This document shows, piece after piece, positions 1 through 5,919 of a stretch of DNA of 17,588 bases; position 1 is the first letter of the stretch, and every line of letters begins with the position of its first letter. Origin of the DNA: Candidatus Curtissbacteria bacterium RIFCSPLOWO2_01_FULL_37_9 (GTDB taxonomy: Bacteria > Patescibacteriota > Microgenomatia > Curtissbacterales > GWA2-41-24). The translations under genes and the position numbers were made by a program. The stretch spans positions 400 to 17,987 of the forward strand of contig MFBN01000043.1 of NCBI GenBank assembly GCA_001776425.1. Direction: 5' to 3'. The notes beneath the pieces are model-generated. The model did not search any database, was not told the origin of the DNA, and saw only the letters and a list, made by a program, of their open reading frames with translations.

Positions 1-38
1 CATTTTTGGAAAAAATTTGAAGCTAACTCAAAGCTAAA

Positions 39-70
39 ACTAGTAACTAGCCACTAGTAGCTAGCCACTA
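39..70. repeat. CTAG-rich 14-bp tandem repeat
   Basis: Units ACTAGTAACTAGCC (39-52) and ACTAGTAGCTAGCC (53-66) differ at one base and are followed by a partial ACTA. Four CTAG tetramers fall within about 25 bp, which is striking because CTAG is usually rare in bacterial DNA. The bases just before (25-38) look like degenerate copies. It is intergenic; no function can be assigned from sequence. Confidence 0.7.
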
Positions 71-103
71 TTTTCCTCATCTTCCCCTAACACATACTAT
101 AGG

Positions 104-132
104 TTGACATTTTCTCATGAGTCTGTTATTGT
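104..132 (+). promoter_or_regulatory. Sigma70-like promoter for the small plus-strand ORF
   Basis: TTGACA (104-109) is a perfect -35 box, followed by a 17-base spacer and TATTGT (127-132). The expected start of transcription, around 139, is 2 bases before the ATG at 141, so the transcript would be essentially leaderless. The position supports a plus-strand gene here rather than a minus-strand one. Confidence 0.5.
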
Positions 133-140
133 CTACACAT

Positions 141-329
141 ATGTCTGATCGAATACGCGTAGGTCCTCCCGACCCGGAACAAGCAGCCAAAAACATGAAA
201 TTGACAAGACAACAAGAATGACGCCAGCAAACAATCCGCGAAGAAAACAGCCGAAAATACTTTTGTAATGATTGTCTTGAGGATTTTGCAAGACTCCGGT
301 CCAATTATAAACCAATGCCTTCTGTTTAA
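141..329 (+). pseudogene. Small ORF with a Cys-x2-Cys motif, interrupted by in-frame TGA
   Basis: Reading from ATG at 141, the frame runs 26 codons (N-terminus MSDRIRVGPPDPEQAA), meets TGA at 219-221, then stays open for 35 more codons to TAA at 327-329. Both halves look protein-like: hydrophilic, with Arg/Lys/Glu/Gln-rich helix-like stretches and a Cys-x2-Cys pair (YFCNDC) in the second half. A perfect -35 box with 17-base spacing ends 8 bases before the ATG. The frame ends 18 bases from the stop of the convergent membrane gene, a natural gene boundary. A single G-to-A change of a Trp codon would explain the TGA. TGA is a genuine stop elsewhere in the window, so a recoded genome is unlikely. 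It may be a recent pseudogene, a sequencing or strain variant, or readthrough. The overlapping minus-strand reading (133-315) encodes a hydrophobic segment and is the main competing interpretation. No family was recognised. Confidence 0.45.
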
Positions 330-347
330 AAATCTGTATCTATAAAA

Positions 348-1172
348 TTATCCGCTCCACCTGGTAGTAATAACTACGACTGTAAATACGATAAAGGCAA
401 CAACTAAATGTTCCCAGGCTACCCTAGATGTTAATTTCCCGCTAAATTCGAATTGCCCAAGACCTAATAAAACATACATAACAGTAGCCAAGGCCAATGC
501 ACCGTTAATAGGTACAATCGGCCAAAATGATAAAATCAAGGCAATCTGTACTGTCACCAAGGTGAAGATTAAAGCATGTACTAAAACACGTGATGATATG
601 TGATTTTCCAGTTCATATGACCAAAGATCTACTAAATAAAGCGGAAATGTAATCAAAATAGTTCCGACAACTATAAGGTAAAAATGAAGATGCAGAGAAA
701 ATAATACATTTGCCAGAAAAAATACACTGATTAATGAAAACAATAAACCGACTGCATGGGCTGCCCGCAAAAGCCCAATTGTTCTAATAGCGGCTATATT
801 AAAAATATTAGAAGTTAGCATTAACAAATAAACCGAAATTCCAAATAGAAAAGCAAAAGGCAGCCGAGTTAACCATCTTACCGGCAGTAAAAAGTAAAAT
901 AGCGAAGCCCCGGCTACAAAATAAACAGGCAGAAGCAACAACAGAAAATATTTAATTCCCGAAAGTTCTCCCCAAAGTGCAAATGTTGAAAGAATAATAG
1001 TCGCTAAAGCTAATACACCAATGGTTTGAAAACGCATGTCAACATCTACGGTTTGAGTTGTAATTAAAAGTCCTGTTAAACATACCGACATAAGAACTAA
1101 TTTTTGCCTTTTGGTAATTTCGTATGCCGTAATTTTGGATATAAAATTTTGGAGTCTGAAAAAAATCCTCAC
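348..1172 (-). CDS. Polytopic membrane protein of unknown function
   Basis: This 274-residue protein has roughly eight or nine predicted transmembrane helices spread over nearly its whole length, starting near residue 26 after a basic N-terminal stretch (ITKRQK), so the N-terminus is probably cytoplasmic. Short charged loops separate the helices, for example LVDLWSYELENHISSR near residues 180-195. No catalytic motif or known domain was recognised. The start is GTG at 1172, supported by an AGGTG ribosome site seven bases upstream, one of the few clear Shine-Dalgarno sites in this window. It lies 63 bases downstream of ruvC on the same strand and could be co-transcribed, but nothing in the sequence ties it to recombination. 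It could be a transporter-like or envelope protein; no function is assigned. Confidence 0.85.
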   Translation of the reverse strand: MRIFFRLQNFISKITAYEITKRQKLVLMSVCLTGLLITTQTVDVDMRFQTIGVLALATIILSTFALWGELSGIKYFLLLLLPVYFVAGASLFYFLLPVRWLTRLPFAFLFGISVYLLMLTSNIFNIAAIRTIGLLRAAHAVGLLFSLISVFFLANVLFSLHLHFYLIVVGTILITFPLYLVDLWSYELENHISSRVLVHALIFTLVTVQIALILSFWPIVPINGALALATVMYVLLGLGQFEFSGKLTSRVAWEHLVVAFIVFTVVVITTRWSG

Positions 1173-1235
1173 TTCCCTACACCTTTTTTTCTTTCTTATA
1201 AAACTTATATTTAGTAATTAGTACTATTATTTTAA

Positions 1236-1763
1236 TTAATTGGTTTTTAAAAAATGGCAAATAGCAACAGCCAAAGCATCAGCCGCATCATCCAAATAAC
1301 CATCTATTGGTTTTTTCAACTTCCTCTTTCCTAAATATTTCATCACAGATTTCTGGACTTGTTTTTTGTCTGCCTTACCGGATCCGGTTAATGTAAGTTT
1401 TACATGCAATCCCTGATATTCAAAGACAGGTAACCTATAAGAGAGCTTGTTTCTCGATGACTTGAAATAGGAAGCAGCTGCCGCTAGGACTACTCCTCTA
1501 GCCTGCCCAACTGTCATTGCAGTACGCATATTAGCTCCAAAGAATAATTGTTCTACAATTACACAATCAGGTTTATGTTGTCGTAATAGGGTTTTAATTT
1601 CTTTATGAATACTATATAACCTCAAAGGCATTTCGGTTTCTTTTGAAGTAATAATACAACCATAATCAATTAATTCAATATTATTTTTAGATTTAATACC
1701 TCCAACTTTTATTATCCCATAACCAGTAGTAGCAGTTCCCGGATCAATTCCAAAAATAATCAT
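1236..1763 (-). CDS. ruvC: RuvC crossover junction endodeoxyribonuclease
   Basis: RuvC is the dimeric resolvase that cuts Holliday junctions with RuvAB in the cytoplasm. The protein is 175 residues, the usual size. It opens with GIDPGTATTGYGII, giving catalytic Asp7. Glu71 lies in VIVEQLFFGAN, and the C-terminal DDAADALAVAICH gives Asp159 and Asp162, so the four metal-binding acids are present with the expected spacing. The conserved TAMTVGQARGV helix is intact. A basic insertion of about ten residues (near 100-111, KSSRNKLSYR) sits between that helix and the PVFEY strand, where most family members are shorter. No ruvA or ruvB lies alongside in this window. The ATG at 1763 has no Shine-Dalgarno site; the upstream DNA is the AT-rich palindromic element. 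Identification is secure. Confidence 0.97.
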   Translation of the reverse strand: MIIFGIDPGTATTGYGIIKVGGIKSKNNIELIDYGCIITSKETEMPLRLYSIHKEIKTLLRQHKPDCVIVEQLFFGANMRTAMTVGQARGVVLAAAASYFKSSRNKLSYRLPVFEYQGLHVKLTLTGSGKADKKQVQKSVMKYLGKRKLKKPIDGYLDDAADALAVAICHFLKTN

Positions 1764-1768
1764 TGATT

Positions 1769-1877
1769 AATTTTCAATTTACAATTTATAATTTTCAATC
1801 AATTTTTAATGTATTAATTTTCAAAACATTTAATCATTGTAAATTCAATGAAAATTGAGAATTAAAAATTAAAAATT
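1769..1877. repeat. AT-rich imperfect inverted-repeat intergenic element
   Basis: The spacer upstream of ruvC is built from repeated words such as AATTTTCAATTTACAATT. Its left half (about 1774-1818) matches the reverse complement of its right half (about 1826-1873) imperfectly, so it could fold into one long AT-rich hairpin with its apex near 1820. It ends at the G/C-rich terminator stem. In my recollection, palindromic elements built of AATTTTCAATT words are scattered through Microgenomates-type genomes, so it may be a dispersed mini-element rather than a gene-specific signal. It contains no ORF of note. Confidence 0.6.
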
Positions 1878-1899
1878 CCGCGAAAGTTTACTTTCGCGG
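1861..1899 (-). terminator. Intrinsic terminator with the lyase stop codon in its loop
   Basis: On the minus strand a perfect 9-bp stem CCGCGAAAG / CTTTCGCGG (1899-1891 with 1886-1878) closes a four-base TAAA loop, followed by an AT tract with runs of T (about 1877-1861). The loop contains the TAA stop of the citryl-CoA-lyase-like gene (1890-1888), so the terminator stem also encodes the last residues. It closes the citrate-cleavage operon and separates it from ruvC. Confidence 0.75.
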
Positions 1900-2625
1900 T
1901 CTTGGTCCGTCGTACTCCACGTCTTTCTCCGTCAGTCTTCTAAAAGGCTTTTCTCTTAATGATTCTTCAATAATATGCGCTACTAAACCAGGAGTCCTGG
2001 CAATTATAAAAAAACCTTTACCGACTTTAGGGTTAAATCCCATTTCCAATAGCAATGCTGCAAAAATTCCGTCAATGTTAAGTGGCAATTTCTTCCCTCC
2101 TTTTGAAAGAACATCTTCAACAGAAAGAGCGAATTTGACATATTTGCCCAAGAATCCGAATTTTTTTGCCAAAGATACAAGTTTTTGCGTTCGGGGATCA
2201 GTTTCATAAATTTTATGACCATATCCGGCAATCCGTTTTCCGCTTTGGTTAAAATCATTAAGCATTACTTTTGTACCAAGATTTAAGTATTTTTTAAAAT
2301 TCTCCATAGCAGTTTCTATAGCTCCGCCATGGTATTCACCTAATGCCAAAATACCGGCTGCAACTGCGGCTTGCAGAGGACTGCCTCCGGAATATACATT
2401 TCTGGCAGCCACAGTTGACGGAGGTTCTACTCCATGATCAATCGCAATAGTTAACATGCTGTTTATCATTTTTTCACTGTTTTTATCCGGCATATTTCCT
2501 TTAAGGATCAAGTAAATTGATTTTGCGAATGATGTTTCTTGGGCAAGATCAACCAAATCGTAACCATAAACATACAAACGTCCGTTAACATGAGTAGTAA
2601 TTGAAGTTCTGTAAGCTTTATTCAT
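1888..2625 (-). CDS. Citryl-CoA lyase-like, citrate-synthase-fold protein
   Basis: This 245-residue protein matches the C-terminal citrate-synthase-like domain of ATP-citrate lyase, which splits citryl-CoA to acetyl-CoA and oxaloacetate. Visible signatures are DHGVEPPSTVAAR (His64), EYHGGAIETA (His99), GYGHKIYETDPRT (His137, Arg145), LNIDGIFAALL (Asp185) and IIARTPGLVAHIIEE (Arg210, His217). His99, His137 and Asp185 fall where citrate synthases carry their His-His-Asp triad; animal ATP-citrate lyase, as I recall it, has Phe at the first of these. It is far shorter than ordinary citrate synthase (about 370-430 residues) and close to stand-alone citryl-CoA lyases of Aquificales. It is the last gene of the four-gene operon, 5 bases after the unknown 166-residue gene, and its stop lies in the terminator loop. 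Synthase or methylcitryl-type activity cannot be excluded from sequence. Confidence 0.85.
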   Translation of the reverse strand: MNKAYRTSITTHVNGRLYVYGYDLVDLAQETSFAKSIYLILKGNMPDKNSEKMINSMLTIAIDHGVEPPSTVAARNVYSGGSPLQAAVAAGILALGEYHGGAIETAMENFKKYLNLGTKVMLNDFNQSGKRIAGYGHKIYETDPRTQKLVSLAKKFGFLGKYVKFALSVEDVLSKGGKKLPLNIDGIFAALLLEMGFNPKVGKGFFIIARTPGLVAHIIEESLREKPFRRLTEKDVEYDGPRPRK

Positions 2626-2630
2626 TCGGT

Positions 2631-3131
2631 TTAATTTATGTCCGGGTTAAAATTGCGCATAAATTCATTGCCTGGTTGATAAAAAGCAGTCACAGGTCCC
2701 ATTAACCCGATATTCTGACCTTTAGAAGTTCTTCTCCAACCTATCTTTATCCTAGTCAGCTCATGTTCGGAAATTCGATCTGTAACTAATATCGTTTTAA
2801 ATTTAAATATGCTGGCTGCATCTGCCAGCTGTTTATAAGTTATTCCTACCAGAAATTTAGGCTTTAGGCGATTTTCCGAGATATATTTCGCAATCTGCCT
2901 AAAACCTGTTTTAAACATTTTTAGCATTTTATAAGGAGTTTCTGCTTGAACCAAATTATTTAAGTGCATTTCCAAATAATTTTCCCCCGGCAGAATCTTA
3001 AGCGCATCTCGAATCTGTTGAGGTAAATTCACTGCATCTTTGAAAGCCATGGAAAAATCCAATGTTCCCTCTCCGGCTTTAACACGAAGCGGAATTTCCG
3101 CGGGCAAGCTGATAGTAGATTGTTCGAGCAT
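2631..3131 (-). CDS. Unrecognised 166-residue protein inside the citrate-cleavage operon
   Basis: No family is recognised. The protein is soluble, with no signal peptide or membrane helix. The N-terminal half (about 10-60) carries alternating hydrophobic strands; a helical, basic middle (about 62-95) follows; then comes a strand-rich stretch resembling an alpha/beta fold (KPKFLVGITYKQLADAA, then FKTILVTDRI), and a Gly-rich basic tail. It has no cysteines and no obvious nucleotide loop. It lies between the alpha subunit and the lyase, with 29 and 5 bases of spacing, so it is almost certainly co-expressed. In fused ATP-citrate lyase this position corresponds to the linker between the CoA-ligase and citrate-synthase modules, so an assembly or bridging role is possible but inferred. 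ATG at 3131 is preferred over the in-frame TTG at 3137; neither has a clear ribosome site. Confidence 0.8.
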   Translation of the reverse strand: MLEQSTISLPAEIPLRVKAGEGTLDFSMAFKDAVNLPQQIRDALKILPGENYLEMHLNNLVQAETPYKMLKMFKTGFRQIAKYISENRLKPKFLVGITYKQLADAASIFKFKTILVTDRISEHELTRIKIGWRRTSKGQNIGLMGPVTAFYQPGNEFMRNFNPDIN

Positions 3132-3160
3132 ATCCAATTGTTACTTATAGTTTACACGAT

Positions 3161-4051
3161 TTATATTACTTTTTTAAGTTCTGTGGGAATTTGTGTAAAA
3201 TCCTCCAGCACAATCGCTCCTGCTTGACGAAGGACTTTTATTTTGTCTTCAATCGTAGTTTCCATCCCCACAATTGCTCCGGCATGACCTAAGTTAGTAT
3301 CTTTGGGTAACTTTTCGGCAAATCTACCCGCAAGATAAACCAACAGAGGTTTAGTGAATTGCCCTTCGTCAATCAAATTAGCAGCCTCGATTTCTGCCCT
3401 ACCCCCAACTTCGCCAAATGCAACAACTGCTTTTGTCTGGATATCCTGTTCAAATTCCAAAAGTAGGTCCGCAAAGCTTGTCCCAATAAGTAAATCCCCT
3501 CCTATCCCTACTACAGTCGACTGACCCAAACCAGAACTGGATATAAGCATTGCAATTTCAGAACACATTCCTCCGGATCTTGAAATCACCCCTATAGGGC
3601 CTTTGGCAAAAACCTGATTAGGATCCGGACCGCCAATTGAACCTATTTTTACTTCCTGTGGTGAAATTATTCCTACCGATGCCGGACCCAATATTCTAAT
3701 CCCCTGCTTCTTAGCTTCAAAAAGCATTTTACTGGTATCCAAAATCGGTATTCTTTCAACAAATATATGAATAAACGGGATCTTGGCATTTATTGCCTCA
3801 AAAACTGCGTCTTTGGCAGAATACGGCGGAACATAAACCATAACAACATCTATTTTGCCGACTTTTGATATTGCTTCTTGGATAGAATTGAAAACAGGCA
3901 CCGTATCTACAACTTGGCCGCCTTTGCCCGGTGTAACCCCGGCAACAACTTTAGTTCCGTAATTCAAAAGCTCGCTGGTTACCTGCACACCCGACCTACC
4001 GGTTATACCTTGAATTAAAACTCTTGCAAATTTGTCAATTAGAATTGCCAT
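3161..4051 (-). CDS. CoA-ligase alpha subunit of the ATP-citrate lyase/citryl-CoA synthetase type
   Basis: This 296-residue protein has the succinyl-CoA-synthetase alpha fold: a CoA-binding Rossmann domain with RVLIQGITGRSG near residues 10-21, then a ligase domain with the phospho-histidine in NLGHAGAIVG (His256). It resembles the alpha part of ATP-citrate lyase more than SucD: GPASVGIISPQEVKIGSIGG and SRSGGM (about 158-162) parallel ACLY's [20 protein letters not shown] and SRSGGM, where SucD has SRSGT. It is expected to carry phosphate from ATP bound by the beta subunit and form an acyl-CoA. The start is set at ATG 4051 because MAILIDKFARVLIQG matches the family N-terminus; an upstream TTG at 4081 would add ten unmatched residues. 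It overlaps the beta gene by 17 bases, implying coupled translation. Citrate as substrate is inferred mainly from its partner. Confidence 0.88.
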   Translation of the reverse strand: MAILIDKFARVLIQGITGRSGVQVTSELLNYGTKVVAGVTPGKGGQVVDTVPVFNSIQEAISKVGKIDVVMVYVPPYSAKDAVFEAINAKIPFIHIFVERIPILDTSKMLFEAKKQGIRILGPASVGIISPQEVKIGSIGGPDPNQVFAKGPIGVISRSGGMCSEIAMLISSSGLGQSTVVGIGGDLLIGTSFADLLLEFEQDIQTKAVVAFGEVGGRAEIEAANLIDEGQFTKPLLVYLAGRFAEKLPKDTNLGHAGAIVGMETTIEDKIKVLRQAGAIVLEDFTQIPTELKKVI

Positions 4052-5243
4052 AAATTTTTTTATATTCTTGAGAAAGTTCAACTATTTTTTTGCTGGCTTC
4101 AGAAATTGGAATTTCCGGGCCAAGCAGGTGTATATCGAAATTTTTCGTTCTGGCGAACTTTTCCAGCATCTTGTAAGCCTCCGGTTGGCGCGGCCCGCCG
4201 CGGCGTACAACAATCGGATATTTTGGCTTAGGTTTAATTTTTACAAGACCCAGAACAAATCCTGTCAATGTCTCGTAAATATCGGTGAAATTTGCAACAG
4301 CACCGGCTACAATACAACCACTAATGCCGCTTTTGGAAAGTGTGATTTCGGTAAGCTTTTGTACTTTTTCAGCCGGTGGATTACCGGAATATTCGGTATA
4401 ATTTGCGGCTCTTCCTCCTGCTGCTATTAAACTATCCATTAAAAGTAAACTGGCACCGCCCCCGGATGCAAGAACCGCAATATCACCATCAAGTTCTATA
4501 AATGTTGTTCCGGCACTGCCCCGATAATCATCTTCATCTATTTTTCCAGCCATCACTTCCCGATCCGTTGGAATAGCGCTAATTGCACCTTTGGGCATTA
4601 CTTCCAAATCTTTATGGCGGCTCAGAGCACTGTCATCAAGTATGATTTTTGCATCAACTGCCATAAGCTCATTTGTTACTTTTGCAAGCGGATTAACTTC
4701 CACAAGACGGCAGTCAAAACGGGAAAATACATCCCAAAGCCGTAAAATAAATTGAGCTATTGAAGTGTTGTTTTTAAAAACCTTGCTTATCTCTTTTTGA
4801 TTTGGACCAACAATCGGGTCAATACCGATTCTTAAAATCTTATCAGGGTCAGTTTTTTTGACTTCGTCTATATCCATACCACCGTAATCGCTATAAACCA
4901 GAACAGGCATTTTAAGCTTAGTATCGTAAGTAATGGAAATATAATATTCTTGGGCAATGTCAACATATTGGGCAACAGAGATATATTTGACAATTTCATT
5001 TTGCAAACGTGTACCAAACATTTGTTTTGCGAATGCAATCAGTTGCTTTTGATTATTGATTTTTTTAATTCCACCGCTTTTGCCCCTTCTTCCATATAAT
5101 GTTTGTACCTTTGCAACTATTGGGAATTTCAAACGTTTACGGGCTTGTATAACCTCGTCAAGGCTTTCACAAACAACAAAAAACGGGCTTTGGATTCCGG
5201 TTTTAGCCAAAATCTCGTGCCCTTCAAATTCGTAAAGCTTCAT
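4035..5243 (-). CDS. ATP-grasp, citrate-binding subunit (ATP-citrate lyase/citryl-CoA synthetase beta)
   Basis: This 402-residue protein has an ATP-grasp domain (about 1-205; opening KLYEFEGHEILAKTGI, with VEVNPLA at 181-187 and VDAKIILDDSA following) and a C-terminal CoA-ligase/citrate-binding domain (about 250-395). The second domain tracks ATP-citrate lyase, not SucC: GGGASLLLMD (261-270), ANYTEYSGNP (280-289), VANFTD (316-321) and VVRRGGP (345-351). In human ACLY, as I recall it, the Asn and Thr of ANFTN and the Arg of RRGGP contact citrate; here they are Asn318, Thr320 and Arg347 or Arg348, while an adjacent Ser of ACLY is Ala. Citrate activation with ATP and CoA is therefore the best-supported reaction. 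It is the first gene of the four-gene set, and its end overlaps the alpha gene. No Shine-Dalgarno site precedes ATG 5243. Confidence 0.9.
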   Translation of the reverse strand: MKLYEFEGHEILAKTGIQSPFFVVCESLDEVIQARKRLKFPIVAKVQTLYGRRGKSGGIKKINNQKQLIAFAKQMFGTRLQNEIVKYISVAQYVDIAQEYYISITYDTKLKMPVLVYSDYGGMDIDEVKKTDPDKILRIGIDPIVGPNQKEISKVFKNNTSIAQFILRLWDVFSRFDCRLVEVNPLAKVTNELMAVDAKIILDDSALSRHKDLEVMPKGAISAIPTDREVMAGKIDEDDYRGSAGTTFIELDGDIAVLASGGGASLLLMDSLIAAGGRAANYTEYSGNPPAEKVQKLTEITLSKSGISGCIVAGAVANFTDIYETLTGFVLGLVKIKPKPKYPIVVRRGGPRQPEAYKMLEKFARTKNFDIHLLGPEIPISEASKKIVELSQEYKKIYGNSN

Positions 5244-5288
5244 AATTTACTAAAATATTTCTGGGCTATATTTCTTTCTTATTTTATT

Positions 5289-5897
5289 TTACGGAAGTTT
5301 TTTCTTTTCAATTGCCGGAATGCCCACAACTAAGGTATTTTTGGGAACGTCTTCAAGTACGACTGCTCCTGCTCCGGTTTTTGCCCCTTGATTGACTTTA
5401 ACCGGCGCCACTAAAACTGTATTTGCGCCGATAAATACTCCGTCTTCTATATAAGTTTTATTCTTTACTTGCCCATTGTAATTTGCCACAATCGTACCTG
5501 CTCCGATATTCACGTTTGAACCGACTGTCGTATCGCCTATATAACTGACATGCCCGATTTTAGAATTATCCTCAATTTTTGATCTGATAATTTCCACAAA
5601 ATTGCCGATATGGGTATTTTTACCCACATTTGCTTTGTCGCGCAAATGGGCAAATGGGCCTACATCACTTCTATCTCCAATGTGGGAGTTTTTTATTACC
5701 GAATAAAAAATAACGCATTTGTTGCCGATTTTCGAATCCTGAATAACAGAATTAGGACCAATTTCACAATTCGCGCCAATTACAGTTTTTCCCAGTATTG
5801 TTGTATTAGGATAAATTGTCGTGCCCTTACCAATTTCTGCATCCTCATCGATATAAGTAGTATTTGGATCAATAACCTGAAGGTTGATTTTAGTCAT
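5289..5897 (-). CDS. Stand-alone left-handed beta-helix acetyltransferase, GlmU C-terminal-like
   Basis: The protein is 202 residues of hexapeptide repeats, following the acetyltransferase half of GlmU closely: VDPFAH-type DVGPFAHLRDKANVG (Arg86), THIGNFVEI, GHVSYIGDTTVG (His116, Tyr119), VNIGAGTIVANYNG (Asn130, Asn139, Tyr140) and a final FIGANTVLVAPV coil. His116 aligns with the catalytic His363 of E. coli GlmU and Lys145 with Lys392, but the substrate-binding Lys351 position is Ile104. The N-terminal pyrophosphorylase domain of bifunctional GlmU is absent, and the coding region is preceded directly by its own extended -10 element, so this is not a truncation by frameshift. It probably acetylates an amino sugar or sugar nucleotide for envelope glycans; the exact substrate is uncertain. 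It lies 45 bases upstream of the citrate-cleavage genes and may share transcripts with them. Confidence 0.85.
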   Translation of the reverse strand: MTKINLQVIDPNTTYIDEDAEIGKGTTIYPNTTILGKTVIGANCEIGPNSVIQDSKIGNKCVIFYSVIKNSHIGDRSDVGPFAHLRDKANVGKNTHIGNFVEIIRSKIEDNSKIGHVSYIGDTTVGSNVNIGAGTIVANYNGQVKNKTYIEDGVFIGANTVLVAPVKVNQGAKTGAGAVVLEDVPKNTLVVGIPAIEKKKLP

Positions 5898-5906
5898 ATT
5901 GATGCT

Positions 5907-5915
5907 ATTCTAGCA
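5907..5915 (-). promoter_or_regulatory. Extended -10 promoter of the GlmU-like gene
   Basis: On the minus strand TGCTAGAAT gives TG-n-TAGAAT, an extended -10, with its 3' end 9 bases from the ATG at 5897. The -35 region (GGGAAA) is poor, as is common for extended -10 promoters. The expected transcript would start about 3 bases before the ATG, and no Shine-Dalgarno site is present. It overlaps the tail of the upstream gene, which stops at 5920. Confidence 0.45.
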
Positions 5916-5919
5916 CAGT

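Noticed and set aside
133..315. Minus-strand 60-residue frame with a hydrophobic segment, and the overlapping 77-304 frame with a lipobox-like LAACSGSG stretch
   Set aside because: They overlap a plus-strand frame with better composition, a perfect -35 box and convergent placement; frames opposite a hydrophilic gene are often hydrophobic. They remain the main alternative if the plus-strand gene proves false.
141..329. Reassigned TGA (as in Gracilibacteria/Absconditabacteria) to explain the interrupted ORF
   Set aside because: TGA ends genes cleanly at 9080, 10734 and 15312, two of them in ATGA overlaps, so the standard code applies.
4035..4430. Plus-strand frame opposite the beta subunit
   Set aside because: It is a shadow of a well-conserved gene, with Phe/Asn/Arg-rich composition and no motif.
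1888..5243. Ordinary succinyl-CoA synthetase with citrate synthase
   Set aside because: The beta subunit has ATP-citrate-lyase motifs (ANYTEYSG, VANFT, VRRGGP) rather than those of SucC, and the lyase is too short for a citrate synthase.
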